This document shows, piece by piece, positions 22,276 through 32,147 of a DNA stretch of 64,000 nucleotides. The notes beneath the pieces are model-generated. The model was not told the origin of the DNA, searched no databases, and saw only the letters and a list, made by a program, of their open reading frames with translations. The position numbers were made by a program, and so were the translations under genes. Position 1 is the first letter of the stretch. Every line of letters begins with the position of its first letter. Source of the stretch: Amblyomma americanum (lineage: Eukaryota; Arthropoda; Arachnida; Ixodida; Ixodidae); the NCBI RefSeq assembly GCF_052857255.1, contig NC_135507.1:77598350-77662349 (forward strand), in the 5' to 3' direction.

Positions 22276-22549
22276 ACCGCGGACTCACGACGCATTGCCA
22301 TGGCTGTTCTGCCGAGGCGATTACAAAGCGATGCGGGTGATGGAACATGCTCTGCACCTATTGGAAAGTCATCCTACATGTTCTGTGTTATTTATGAAGC
22401 CACTCCATAGATGGCGCTACATGCTTGCATTATTTTGTTTTGCACGAGTATTATCGGGAGCAGCAGGGAGCGAGTTAAAAAGCCAAAACGAGTGTACTCG
22501 TGAGAAGCAGGGAGTGCATATGTGTGGTCGCCCTTGTTGTCTAGGGAGA

Positions 22550-22562
22550 GGCAGTGAAGGGG
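22550..22562 (-). repeat. piggyBac right terminal inverted repeat
   Basis: GGCAGTGAAGGGG directly precedes TTAA and is the inverted partner of 17951-17963. Confidence 0.85.
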
Positions 22563-22566
22563 TTAA

Positions 22567-25500
22567 AACACTCAAACGGACATCTTTGTTTTTCACATTT
22601 TAATTTGAAGCCTTTTCGTTAACTTTGAAGTAATTGATCGATGTGTGGCAAGATTTCTTTCCACGTCTGGACATAACCTTAGATTGCCTGTCAGTGCTAT
22701 GCAGCTCCCTCATTCATATTCCTCTAGCGATTTCATGCCTGTGGTCCTGACCGGCGGTCATGCAACTATATTGCGATTCCCGGCCAGTTGATAGTAACTT
22801 TTATTCTCATCTAGTTTTGCTCCGAACCTTCTGTGCTCAGTGCTTATACTGGCGATACAGCAGGGTCAATTCTTCCCTAGGCCCTGAGTTATATACTCAG
22901 AAAATCGGAGGCTACTCAATGTCACGATTGAACTCTATCGCCTGCTCTGATACGAATCCATCGCTCTGAAGGCATCTCGCAAACGCGATGGACAGCAACG
23001 AAAAGAATTGCGTCGCGTCGATGTACTTTTAATTCGTATTCACCACTTTTATTAAGATAAACAGTTTCTGCAACGAGGGCCAGCACTGTTGAACTACGTT
23101 TTGATACGCTTGAACAGCGACTCAATGTGTCGGGGACTCTCTCGTGATGTAGTTCCTTGTAAAGTGGTTTTCACTGACATCACCTTGGACGAGATTATGA
23201 AAAGCAAGAAAATATGCTTCAATATTAGTAGAAATACCCGTTACAAGACTACAGATTTTAACAAGACGGAAAGCAGTCAATTACATGCAAAAAAGTGCCT
23301 CATTTTGTTTTTCTAAGAATCCATGACGTCGCGGGAGTCATTTTTGGTCGCACAGGCTACCTTCCGCTGCGTACGCGGAAAAAGGTTGACGACAAGCGCA
23401 TTACAGAAAACGTATTGCCTTTCACCGCCGTAATCTAGCCCCAGAGGTGGCGGCCGCTAGGACGTTGGTGAAAACTGTATTGTGAAGAATAATAGGGATG
23501 TAGGAACTGGAAGCTATTGAAACATGCAGCGAGACACAGGACAAAGCCACTAAGCAGGTACTAACTCGTCTGTTAGCCCCCAGAGAGGAGTACGGTGTGA
23601 AAAGATCGGGAGAGGAGCTTCCATAAAAGCAGCACATTTCAAAAGGACTGCATTCCAAGTGGATTCCAAGTCAGCATGTCAGCAATAGCGGCGGTGTTTT
23701 TCAGACGCAAGGAAGGGTGCGCTTCTCATTCATGATTTTTCTCTTCTCCTAAACCCTTTCTTTATCATTTCCTTCTGCTATACACGTTTCCACGTATCGC
23801 CATATTGCTGGCTGGACTGCTTCTTGTACCTGGCGCTAAAATTCACAGCGCCTGCGCTTTAACTTCCGGCGCTCTAACTTCCTCCATTCACCCCTCTGCA
23901 CCTGTAGCCCGAACAATGAACAACCCACACACCACGGAACGGCGACGAAGGCATTTTCCTCTCCCTGCCAAGCCACTGCTGCAGACAGCGCGCGACCATC
24001 CGGAGTTTTACTTCTCAAGAAGGATGTGAGTGTGTCGTTTGGGTTCGAGACCTTTTAGCTGGATAACAATCTTTCCGGAAATGATGAATTACTGGTATCC
24101 ACAAGTGGTCAGTTGACAACTTGCAGAATATATACTAGCACCCTCTGCAATATAGCACATATTTTTCAAACGAAAACCCTTGTTCACATTTACGCATTCT
24201 TCTTCGAAAAGGAAGAGGGACGATGCTTTTTTATCTGTATGAGAGGTGAGTTGTTGAAAGGACACAATGAGTAGCCAAACGTTCCAGTGAATTCAAAATT
24301 TCCACTGACTCTATAGGGCGACAAGTTCCGTTCCTGTACCAGCACTAGTCTCTAGCTTATCAATAAATACTCGCTCTCTCTTCTTTTGTGTGCAAAGCAT
24401 GGCTACGAACGCGAGGAGCCGGTCGAAACAGGCACAACGGTGGAACAGAGTACCCTTCGGCAACTGCCCTTTTCACATGTAAGCGAACCGCTCGCGAATC
24501 CCGCCGCCGCGGGGCATAACCCTCTCTCGAGTGGCGAGGGAAGCTCCAGCGGCTCGAGCGGCGAGGTTCGGGCAAGTTGGAAATTTTCGCGGCGGCGACG
24601 CGGCAGCACCGCATCTCAACCATTGACGGCTCGGCTTTGCCACGTGACCAGTAAAGGCATCGTGCAAGCAAGCATGCGCATAGACCAGTGTTTATGTTTG
24701 TACGCCGCACGTACAAAATTTTGTTTAAAAAAGAATTTATATAGAGTGGTGTTGAATGCTTAAAACGAAAGATTTACATTTATTCAAATAAACTATGAAA
24801 AGAAACGACAAAATTGTGCTGATATATTACGCTTTTTTGTGTTTGCAGGGCACCAAAACCGGTTGCAAGCGCATATATTTTGCCAGCAACATTGGTTTTC
24901 GCAGCTGTTGTACAGCAGTTATACTTCTAGTTCACTGTAGTTGTGCAGTGGTCGGAATTCTAGCCACTGTAGCGGTGGGAAACGCGCAGTGGCGACGAAT
25001 GTGAACCGAAAGCTCGCGAAACGCTTCGCAGCGTCGCGCCGCTGTTCGCTCTATCCGCCGAATCGCTTGCATGTGAACCACCCTTTACACTCGATCTCGA
25101 AAGTTGGTGGTAACCTGTGGGGCTTCAGGTTCACTGAGATTAAGGGCCGTCGCTCTCTCTCCTTTTATAACAAGAATAAAATGGAAGGCGATTGACTCAC
25201 ATTCTCTCTGTTGGCAGAGCAGGAATTTAAAAGGCTGTATTCACGTGAAGAAGAATTTCCAGTTTCAACTTTCAAAATTGCAGAAAAACTGACTTAAAAG
25301 AAGTTGCTTTCCGAAAGACACCCTCTTCACAGACTGGTTTTTTCACTTCCTGCTCTACCCAGAACCGGGGTAGTGTGAAGATAGATGAGTAGTCACCCTC
25401 CATTGTAACTTTTCAGATATGGAGAGGGGTATTCACCTTAATCTGTGCAAACCTGAACTCCAGACGGTTCCCATCAGTTTTGGAAAAGGGGAAAACGCCG

Positions 25501-26589
25501 CCTCGACGAGAGGCGGAACCGGTCTGGCCGGGCCGGCGGAAGCTGACGCGCTCGGAGCGAAACCGAAACGCACTCCAAGTTGCCGCTCGTGTGGTCGAGA
25601 TGCGCCGAACCCGCCGAACGCGTCGGCGGTCAAGCGCCGTTGGAGTGTAGAGGGTCTCGCTGTGGCCAACGTGACGTCACCGTGCCGCGAGCGCGCGTTA
25701 CGTCGGAGTATAAACGCGTCCCGCGTACTACCACGAGGGTCCAGCTTTACATCGCTGAGGGTGCTCACCTGTTAAGAACAACTTGCTTCAAGGATGCGTT
25801 CATGCAACTGCCCTCATCCGACGTGCTTTACATACAACGTAGGCCACGGCACCATCTTAAAGCTATAAGTAAAACAATGTGCTACCTCGTATTTGAGGAA
25901 TGAAGAATTACAAAAACCTTGATCCATGCAAGTTTATAAAGCGAAGATTGCGGAAATCAATCCTAACCTCACATACATGTATTTCTTATGGCTGCCTCTT
26001 TGAGCATTGAACCGTAAAAAAAAGATTCGTCATTGTCATTGTTTTCAGTTTTGTTGCTTAAGGTAAATTACACCTATAGTGGTAAGCCATGATCAGCAAC
26101 TCTCGGGAGATAAAAAAACAGCAAAGCTTCTATACAAAGCTTTTTCTTATAAGACATCTTGCTCTAAATTGAACATAGAAAAAAGATGTCTTTTTGATCA
26201 ACTAGAACAGCCGCGCTTCAAAGTTTACATCTTAAGAAAATAGAAAACTGCGCTCTTCAGTGAATAGAACCCACTAGCATGGAGATACTGCGCAAGTGCA
26301 AAATATGCCGCAGTATCTTTCGCCTCCAACATTTCAGTCACTAAACCCAAAGCGCCCTCTAGGAGATATCCCAGGAAAAATTTTTTCCGCCATATTTGGC
26401 ATAAAAAACGAAACACAGTTCTCAACACTGACAAAAAGGGATAGAAAGGTGCAACTTTCACGAAACAGACTAAACGTCTCGCAGCACGTATTTCAAGGGT
26501 GAAAGTTATTCCATGCCTGCCGAGAAGGGGTAAAATTCAAAGTTACCTCTTTCTTACCCCCTTATTTACACTTCTTTTTTTAGAGTGCA
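22567..26589. other. no gene recognised; two CpG-rich patches
   Basis: ORFs here are 60-125 codons and none shows a recognisable domain. CpG-dense DNA lies at about 24410-24660 and 25490-25740; the second ends with GGAGTATAAACGCG, a TATA-like box. Overlapping ORFs on both strands in those patches are explained by GC content. The rest is AT-rich. Confidence 0.45.
25490..25740 (+). promoter_or_regulatory. CpG-rich promoter-like segment
   Basis: A dense CpG stretch, ending in ACGTCGGAGTATAAACGCG with a TATA-like box at about 25710 and preceded by GTGACGTCAC (CRE-like palindrome). It may be a host promoter, or a fragment of a GC-rich LTR or transposon. No downstream coding exon was recognised. 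Confidence 0.3.
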
Positions 26590-27111
26590 CTGCACTCAAA
26601 TGTTCATGTCCCGGAGGCCCATGACGAGCACAGCGTCGTGAGCCATAGCCTGTGTCGATGGCTTGCTTGGCAGGGCCCTCGAAGCGCAGTAGGGCCTCCC
26701 AACCCTCCCAAGTGGTAAGGTGCTCCTGGTCCCGAAGGGAAGGATCCACCGGGGAAAGGAAAATGATATCATCGAGAGTGGCTTTGGGGTGGTGGCAGAG
26801 GGTGCAGGAGGGGTTTCTGTGGACTTGGTGATAGCGCCAGTGTATATAAGGGGAGGGTAAGGTGCGTGTTTGCAGCCGCCTCCAGTGTCTGGTGATACTT
26901 GCCGAGGTAGGGATGGGTTGGGGTATTGCCGACGATCGGCTTTGCAGGCCTGCGTCAGTTCTCTCAATGAATGCATGCGCTTCCGTGAGAACCCTAGATC
27001 GGAGGCCGCCGGTGCACCGTTGAGAAAACCTCGGGCTAAAGCATTGGCAGCTTTGTTAATTTTGGCTAAACTGAACCAAGGCGCTCGTCTGCTGAGCTGG
27101 AGTATCCGTAT
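26590..27111 (-). mobile_element. I-clade LINE 3' fragment (RNase H end and C-terminus)
   Basis: The minus-strand frame (181 codons to 27141) contains RAPWFSLAKINKAANALARGF, a decayed version of the RNase H ending WxPGHSxxxGNExANxxAR. DLGFSRKRMHSLRELTQACKADRRQYPNP follows, typical of the linker before the C-terminal Cys/His region of I-clade ORF2. The frame then shifts. It is a 5'-truncated remnant bordered on the right by a SINE fragment. Confidence 0.6.
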
Positions 27112-27213
27112 CCGAACCCGGATGCGGAGGTCGCGTTTCAAAGGAGGCGAAGCTCAAGGGCGCCCGTGTGCTGTGCGATGTCGGTGCGCGTTAAAGATCC
27201 CCATGTGGTTGCA
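27112..27213 (+). repeat. SINE fragment
   Basis: It contains GGAGGCGAAGCTC, GGGCGCCCGTGTGCTGTGCG, ATGTCGGTGCGCGTTAAAGA and TCCCCATGTGGT. This is the central part of the tRNA-headed SINE family seen complete at 46.5 kb. Head and tail are missing. Confidence 0.75.
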
Positions 27214-27529
27214 ATTGATGTTGTTGTTGTTACCCTCATACAAGGAAACATGTCCACATAGGGTATTGGCGAAGAATTGAAGGGCACAGAGAATTCTTCA
27301 GGCAAATATTTCCTGGACGAAAATAGTATGAATGCTGAGGAAGGAAGAAGTAAAGAAAACGGAACGACGAAATGAAATGGGAAATGAATAACGCACTCAG
27401 GTGATCGCGACTGATTTTTATAGCCGAGTGGTTAAATGATAATGATAATAGTAAGAATAATAATAATATTGAAAAATCAAAAATAATTACCAAAGTAGCC
27501 GATTTGATTCCATTAAAAAAAATTGGACG
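27214..27529. other. no gene recognised
   Basis: AT-rich, with a run of ATGATAATGATAATAGTAAG-like imperfect trinucleotides at about 27438-27475. No coding block. Confidence 0.45.
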
Positions 27530-27599
27530 GCGGTCAAAACTACTTGTGGCTGTACCCTAGTCTGGTGGCTCCAAGCGACAGTATGACTTGGCTGCTCAA

Positions 27600-27920
27600 A
27601 CAAAGGAGAAGCTGTTGGAGTGGGTTCCTAGGCAGTCCGCCACTTCATTGGCAGTCACACCGCTATGACCTGGCATTCATATCATGTGAACAAGGCTCAA
27701 ATGCGGAGGCAGTAATGAATGGAAGGTGTTTAGGATCGGCGAATCTACAGCCGAAGCTAGGGACGAACAAAAAGAAAGAGAGTCTGTAATGACAGCCACT
27801 GAAGAGAAAGCTGGCTCTAGTTTGCGAAGAGCAAGCACCACCGCCAGAAACTCCGCTTGGAAAATTGGGGTGCAGTCGAGAAGCCGCACAGACAAAGACC
27901 AATCTAGAAGCGGGCAATAT
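27600..27920 (-). pseudogene. I-clade LINE RNase H domain
   Basis: IFQAEFLAVVLALRKL carries the RNase H Glu helix and VITDSLS the second Asp strand. After a stop in place of Trp comes MPGHSGVTANEVADCL, the family's WxPGHSGxxxNExAD block. Domain order and spacing match I-clade ORF2. This domain degrades the RNA strand after first-strand synthesis. It places the element firmly in the I clade. Confidence 0.75.
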
Positions 27921-28448
27921 ATTCCCGCCCCTGCCTTTTCATCACATTGGGAGGCGTCAGTAGCTACCGTTCAGCTAATAGGTAGGCTTTGTAAATGGTC
28001 TTCTAAGAATCCATTTAAAATGCGGGGTGGTAAATGCTTAGCATTTTTCGGGAAAATTTCGTCAAAGACAATTTATACAGAATATCCACTGTTTTTTGTC
28101 GGAAGGATGTTATACAAAATAACATTTAAAGGATCAAGCAAATTCTGTACCATAACAATCTGAGGGGTATGAAATGTAGGCCGGTGGATTCCAAAAAAAG
28201 GAAGTCGGCTGGCAACAAAAAACAGACAAGGACCGATGTGAATCTGATTCATATATCCTTAGGTGAGTTTGAACAGCTACGAATTGAAATCTAGTTGATA
28301 AAGGAGGAACACGGGCTTCAAGATAAAGCACGTTATTGGCCACACATTTGGGGAGGCCAAGGCACAACGGAAGCACTTCCCGCTCCAAAAGAACGAGCGG
28401 GCGAATTTTGCAAGCAACCGTACCAGAAAACAGCACAGATCCAAATTC

Positions 28449-29455
28449 TTAAATTGGTCGAACATACAAAACATAAATCAGCAAAAGTGCATCTCTCCGC
28501 ATTGCAGGCCGGGCATTACTTAATCTACGCACCATGCCCACAGCCCGAGCCCCTTTCGCTTCGACATGTTCAATGTAAGAGCGCCATGTGAGGCTGTCAT
28601 CACAAATGACACCAAGATATTTTAATGGCTTAACTTGAGGAATATTTTGTCGCTGGTAACTGAGAGACAGATGAACTGGATCTTTCATTTGAAAAGCAAG
28701 TACAGCGCACCTGTTTACATTTAAGGTGAGACTTGTCACACAACCAAATTTCCAGCAAATTCAGGTACGATTGCAGGCGCACATAGAGAGATTGAATGTC
28801 AGCTGCAGCAGTGAAAAATGGAATGCCGTCCGCATAGACGTACGTGCGAAAGTTCTGATGGCTGGGATTAGAGCTCATTAGAATTTTAAAGAGCACAGGC
28901 AACAAGCCTGCCCCTTCTGGAACACCTCTGTATTGTTTATCTCTCCCAGAAATCCCACCATTTAGTATACAAAAACTGACTGTTTGCAAGGAATGCAGAT
29001 ATCCTTGCAAATAAGTAATTCGGAAACTGCAGGGTATGTAACCTTTGTAATAATATGTAGTGTTCTAGGCTGTCTTAAGCTTTGCCTACATCTAATGTCA
29101 CCAACGCAGCATGCATTATTTGGTGCCACACAAGACGAATCTGACTCTCAAGGTCGGCGTGAGCATTCCATATGGAGCAATTTTGATGAAACCAATTTCA
29201 CAGGGACTAAGGATACTATATGCGGTCCACAAATTCCGAAACACGTAGAAGTATGGCCCTTTAAATTAACTTAACCACGCTTGATGTCAATGAAATGGGT
29301 CTAATATTATCCAGAGAATAGCCACCACCGTTGTTATTAGGTAAAGGAATCACTTTTGCGATTTTCCACGCAGGAGGAATCCATGCATGATTGAATGAAA
29401 AATTAACCAGCTGCAATAGGAATGCAGGGGACTCCTCAAAGAGGATCCTTAACAT
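28449..29455 (-). pseudogene. I-clade LINE ORF2 reverse transcriptase
   Basis: The frame is broken. AWKIAKVIPLPNN and NIRPISLTSSVVKL mark the N-terminal RT blocks (29261-29455). Motif A is not readable in an open frame. Motif B is altered to GVPEGAGLLPVLF, and motif C reads YADGIPFF with the second Asp replaced. Then KPLKYLGVICDDSLTWRSYI and PAMRRDALLLIYVLYVRPI mark the thumb. The catalytic substitution plus the frameshifts mean no activity. Confidence 0.78.
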
Positions 29456-30060
29456 TTTTTATGTTACCCTATCAGGGCCAGGAGCTGCAGTTGTTAACCT
29501 CAACACCATCTGGGAAAGCTAGGGAAGGGTAATAGGGGGAACATGTTGAAACTCGTCGACTGACGCCACAAACGCGCAGCGCAAGGGAAGTACAGAGGCG
29601 AAACGCTGCTCTAATTCTTTGGCAATTGTCTCAACTGTTTATATTGCTTCTTGCTGTGTCAAAACACATGAGGGTGAATTTTCTGAAACCGGAAATTTTT
29701 TCCCGCAATCTTAAGAAACCGAATAGTGCGCGACGATTTCCTGATTTTGATAGGAAATGAAAATGCTTGGATTCATAATTTTCTTTCACTTGCGAGACTG
29801 TTGCTGCGCTTAAAAGTAGCCGCAATGAACCTATAATCATGCTACTATTTTGGGCACTGATTGTCTGGGAGCTTCTTCCACGCAGCCTTTCTGCGTCTGT
29901 AATCCCGCGAGCAATATGCATTACACCATCTAGCTGAAGTGTTCCCTCTTAATGTATGTACCAAAAATTCTGACTTCTTTCGGCATTCCTCAATGGCCAA
30001 GCATATGTTTTTTGCTGTATGTTCTTCAGCAGAATTAACCGCTGAAGCAAGAGTGGAGCG

Positions 30061-30763
30061 CTAAGAGGACTGAAACTGGTCATAGTTTATACATGACCTC
30101 AGCTGAGAGCACGCCGGAGTTAAGCGGCAATTATCAAAAACGATAGGTATGTGATCGCTAGATGTTCCACAATCCACTGTCGGCCAATTGAGTAGAGGAA
30201 CACAAGGGCTAGTGAAAGTTAAATCTAACACAGATCGAATTTGTGCGCGGAGAAATGTGGCAGAACCTGAATTCATACACGAAAGGTTGTTTTCAGTAAC
30301 CCAATCCCAAAGGCGCTTACCACAGAAATCTGTCCTAAAGCCCCATGACACATGATGAGAATTAAAGTCACCGGCCAAGAGAACTGACTTCTGACAATTA
30401 AGGAGCATGCGATTAGCATTCTGGTATACTGCACACCGCAAGGAAAATGAACATTTCCTAATGAAAACGGATAGCACCCTGGAATTTTAAAGTATAAAGT
30501 ATAAAGTCTGTAGTAGAGGACTGAAAAGTAATCTTAGCCCTGTGAAAAAATTTAGAAGAAACTAGTATGAGTAAGCCTCCTCCTCTTGACTGACGATATT
30601 GTCGAAATGAAGAATAATTTTGCAAATGGAAGTGTTTTCCAGATGTAAGCCAAGTTTCTTGTAAAATAATTATGAATGAATTATGTTGAGATATAAGGTA
30701 CAGCAAGTGTGTTGGAGCTGAAAGAAGTGACCGACAGTTCCACTGGGGAACTCTTAACACCAT
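30061..30763 (-). pseudogene. I-clade LINE ORF2 endonuclease domain
   Basis: It starts at an ATG overlapping the end of ORF1. Blocks in order: QWNCRSLLS, IILQETWL (catalytic Glu), GGGLLILV, a frame change near 30460, then LLAGDFNSHH (catalytic Asp/Asn), LDLTFTSP and GTSSDHIPI (catalytic His region). This is the standard LINE apurinic-type endonuclease order. Apart from the frameshift the active-site residues are preserved. Confidence 0.8.
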
Positions 30764-31900
30764 TGTGGTTGAGAAATCCGGGCAGCAGCAGCTGTCTGCC
30801 CTAAAATGGTTTCTTTTATCTTAGAGACAATCTGTTGCTTCTTTGATTTCGGCTTAGGATGTGGAGAAGAAAGGTTAGACATGGGGGATCCACTGCGTTT
30901 GAGGATTCGTGTATCCGAATCCACCATCTCTGCATCATGAATAATTTGAGCATTATCTGAACTAGTGGACCGAGGAAGTGGAGAAAGAGCAGTAACATGT
31001 TCTTGAGACTGAGACTGCTCAGGCGAGGAATGTTGAGTCATTAACGAAGGCATGGCTGACAGGGCAGAAGTCATCTTAAACTGCATGGCCTGGGTAATCT
31101 GCATATCCAGAGAATAAGATATGCACTCTGTGACTGTGGACACTATCCTGTCAACTATCTCAGCAATAGAGGCTTCCACAGTAGTCAATATTGCTTGAGA
31201 GATAGAGGAATCTAGTGTTACTCCAGAACGAGCTGACACACCTGCATAGCCGTGAGCTCTCTCTTCAATTTCTGATATTGTCTCGCGACGCGCACAGCGC
31301 TTGCGGTCGGTTAAATCTAGAATTTGCAATTCTTGATCCTGACAAGGACAATCCATGGAATTGACAGCGCGAGATCCACCACAAAGGCAACACTTCTTGT
31401 TTTGATCAGAGCATAAATTTGATGGATGGTCATTGCCGCATTTGCAACAGCGCAAGGTGGACTTGCAGCCACGAGCACTATGCAGCCACGAGCACTATGG
31501 CCATATCGCCAGCAATTGCTGCACTGCAGTGGCTTAGACGGAAGTGGATCTACGCGGAAGACTAAGGGCCATGGTTTTATTTCTGAGAGGCAGGCAGTAC
31601 CCGCAAAAGTGGCAATAACCGTTTCCGTTGGCACCCGCTCATTGTTCACCTCCACGCTACAGCGGTACGCAGCAACAACACCCGCTGCAGAGAGAAGGTC
31701 GAGGGTCTCAACTGGAGACAAGCAAGAGTCTACACCGCGAACCAAACATTTTGTGCAGGACAGATGAGACGGAATGAAGCTGTTTACCGAAGGAGACCCA
31801 AGAGAAGAGCAGATTAGAAGATCCTTTTTGCACGACAGGTCTGGTAAACGGCACATAATCCCGCCACGTGCAAACTGCCTTACCTCCGTTATTGCCTCCT
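30754..31900 (-). pseudogene. I-clade LINE ORF1 (Gag-like, zinc knuckles)
   Basis: Readable blocks: EAITEVRQFARGG next to the insertion joint, then CSNCWRYGHSARGC, CCKCGNDHPSNLC and CCLCGG, three CCHC-type knuckles. A long Ser-rich tail follows with basic HPKPKSKKQQ near the end. The frame changes between the first and second knuckle. The N-terminal part lies beyond the RTE insertion (about 35135-35335, SIPVVLVPKDGGCIKINNP). The ORF1 stop TAA (30754-30756) overlaps the ORF2 ATG (30761-30763). ORF1 proteins of this type bind the element RNA. Confidence 0.75.
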
Positions 31901-31912
31901 AAAGAGAAGTGG
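31901..31912 (+). repeat. target-site duplication of RTE (left copy)
   Basis: AAAGAGAAGTGG here is repeated exactly at 35123-35134. The two copies bracket the entire tRNA-like head plus RTE body, and removing one restores the I-LINE frame. Confidence 0.9.
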
Positions 31913-31918
31913 GGCGTA

Positions 31919-31990
31919 GCGATGGCGTAGAGGTAGAACATCCGCCTTGCGTGCAAGAGGACCGGGGTTCAAATCCTGGTGCCGCGCAAT
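31919..31990 (+). other. tRNA-like RNA polymerase III promoter head
   Basis: It contains TGGCGTAGAGGT (box A-like, 31923-31934) and GGTTCAAATCC (box B, 31966-31976) at tRNA spacing, with GGTAGAACA in the D-loop position. The anticodon stem is poorly paired and the acceptor stem weak, so it is not a functional tRNA gene. It resembles a tRNA-Ala-type SINE head, with TGC in the loop. It lies inside the RTE's TSD, so it moved together with the RTE. Confidence 0.7.
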
Positions 31991-32147
31991 TCTCCACCGG
32001 GTTTAAAAAAAAAAAAATCCGCGTGTCGATGGAATTGCATAACCAGGCCTGGAGTGCGGCCTTATCTCGGTGACCAGAACCGACAACGCACTCTCTCACC
32101 AGAGCAGGATTTGGCCACCCTGGTGTAGTACTTGGCCACAACCTTCT

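Larger units (their letters stand above)
17947..22566 (-). mobile_element. piggyBac element split by a gypsy-type insertion
   Basis: The element is bounded by TTAA at 17947-17950 and 22563-22566, the canonical piggyBac target duplication. Its ends are CCCTTTCGCTGCC (17951-17963) and GGCAGTGAAGGGG (22550-22562), inverted with two mismatches. A subterminal inverted motif ACTCCCTGC (17987-17995) is mirrored at 22507-22515. Removing the nested retrotransposon and one TSD copy (2425 bp) leaves about 2.2 kb, a normal length for an autonomous piggyBac. It carries one transposase gene on the minus strand, inactivated by a frameshift and a stop. Confidence 0.9.

Noticed and set aside
25419..25775. Overlapping ORFs of 107-118 codons on both strands
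   Set aside because: Open frames in several phases are expected in CpG-rich DNA; no domain, and a promoter-like explanation fits better.
31919..31990. A functional tRNA-Ala gene
   Set aside because: Boxes A and B are present, but the anticodon and acceptor stems pair poorly. It is followed by an A-tract and lies inside a TSD-bounded retrotransposon.
32070..32147. RTE protein start upstream of 32148
   Set aside because: The upstream frame begins with GTG and has no ATG before 32148; its peptide does not resemble an endonuclease N-terminus.
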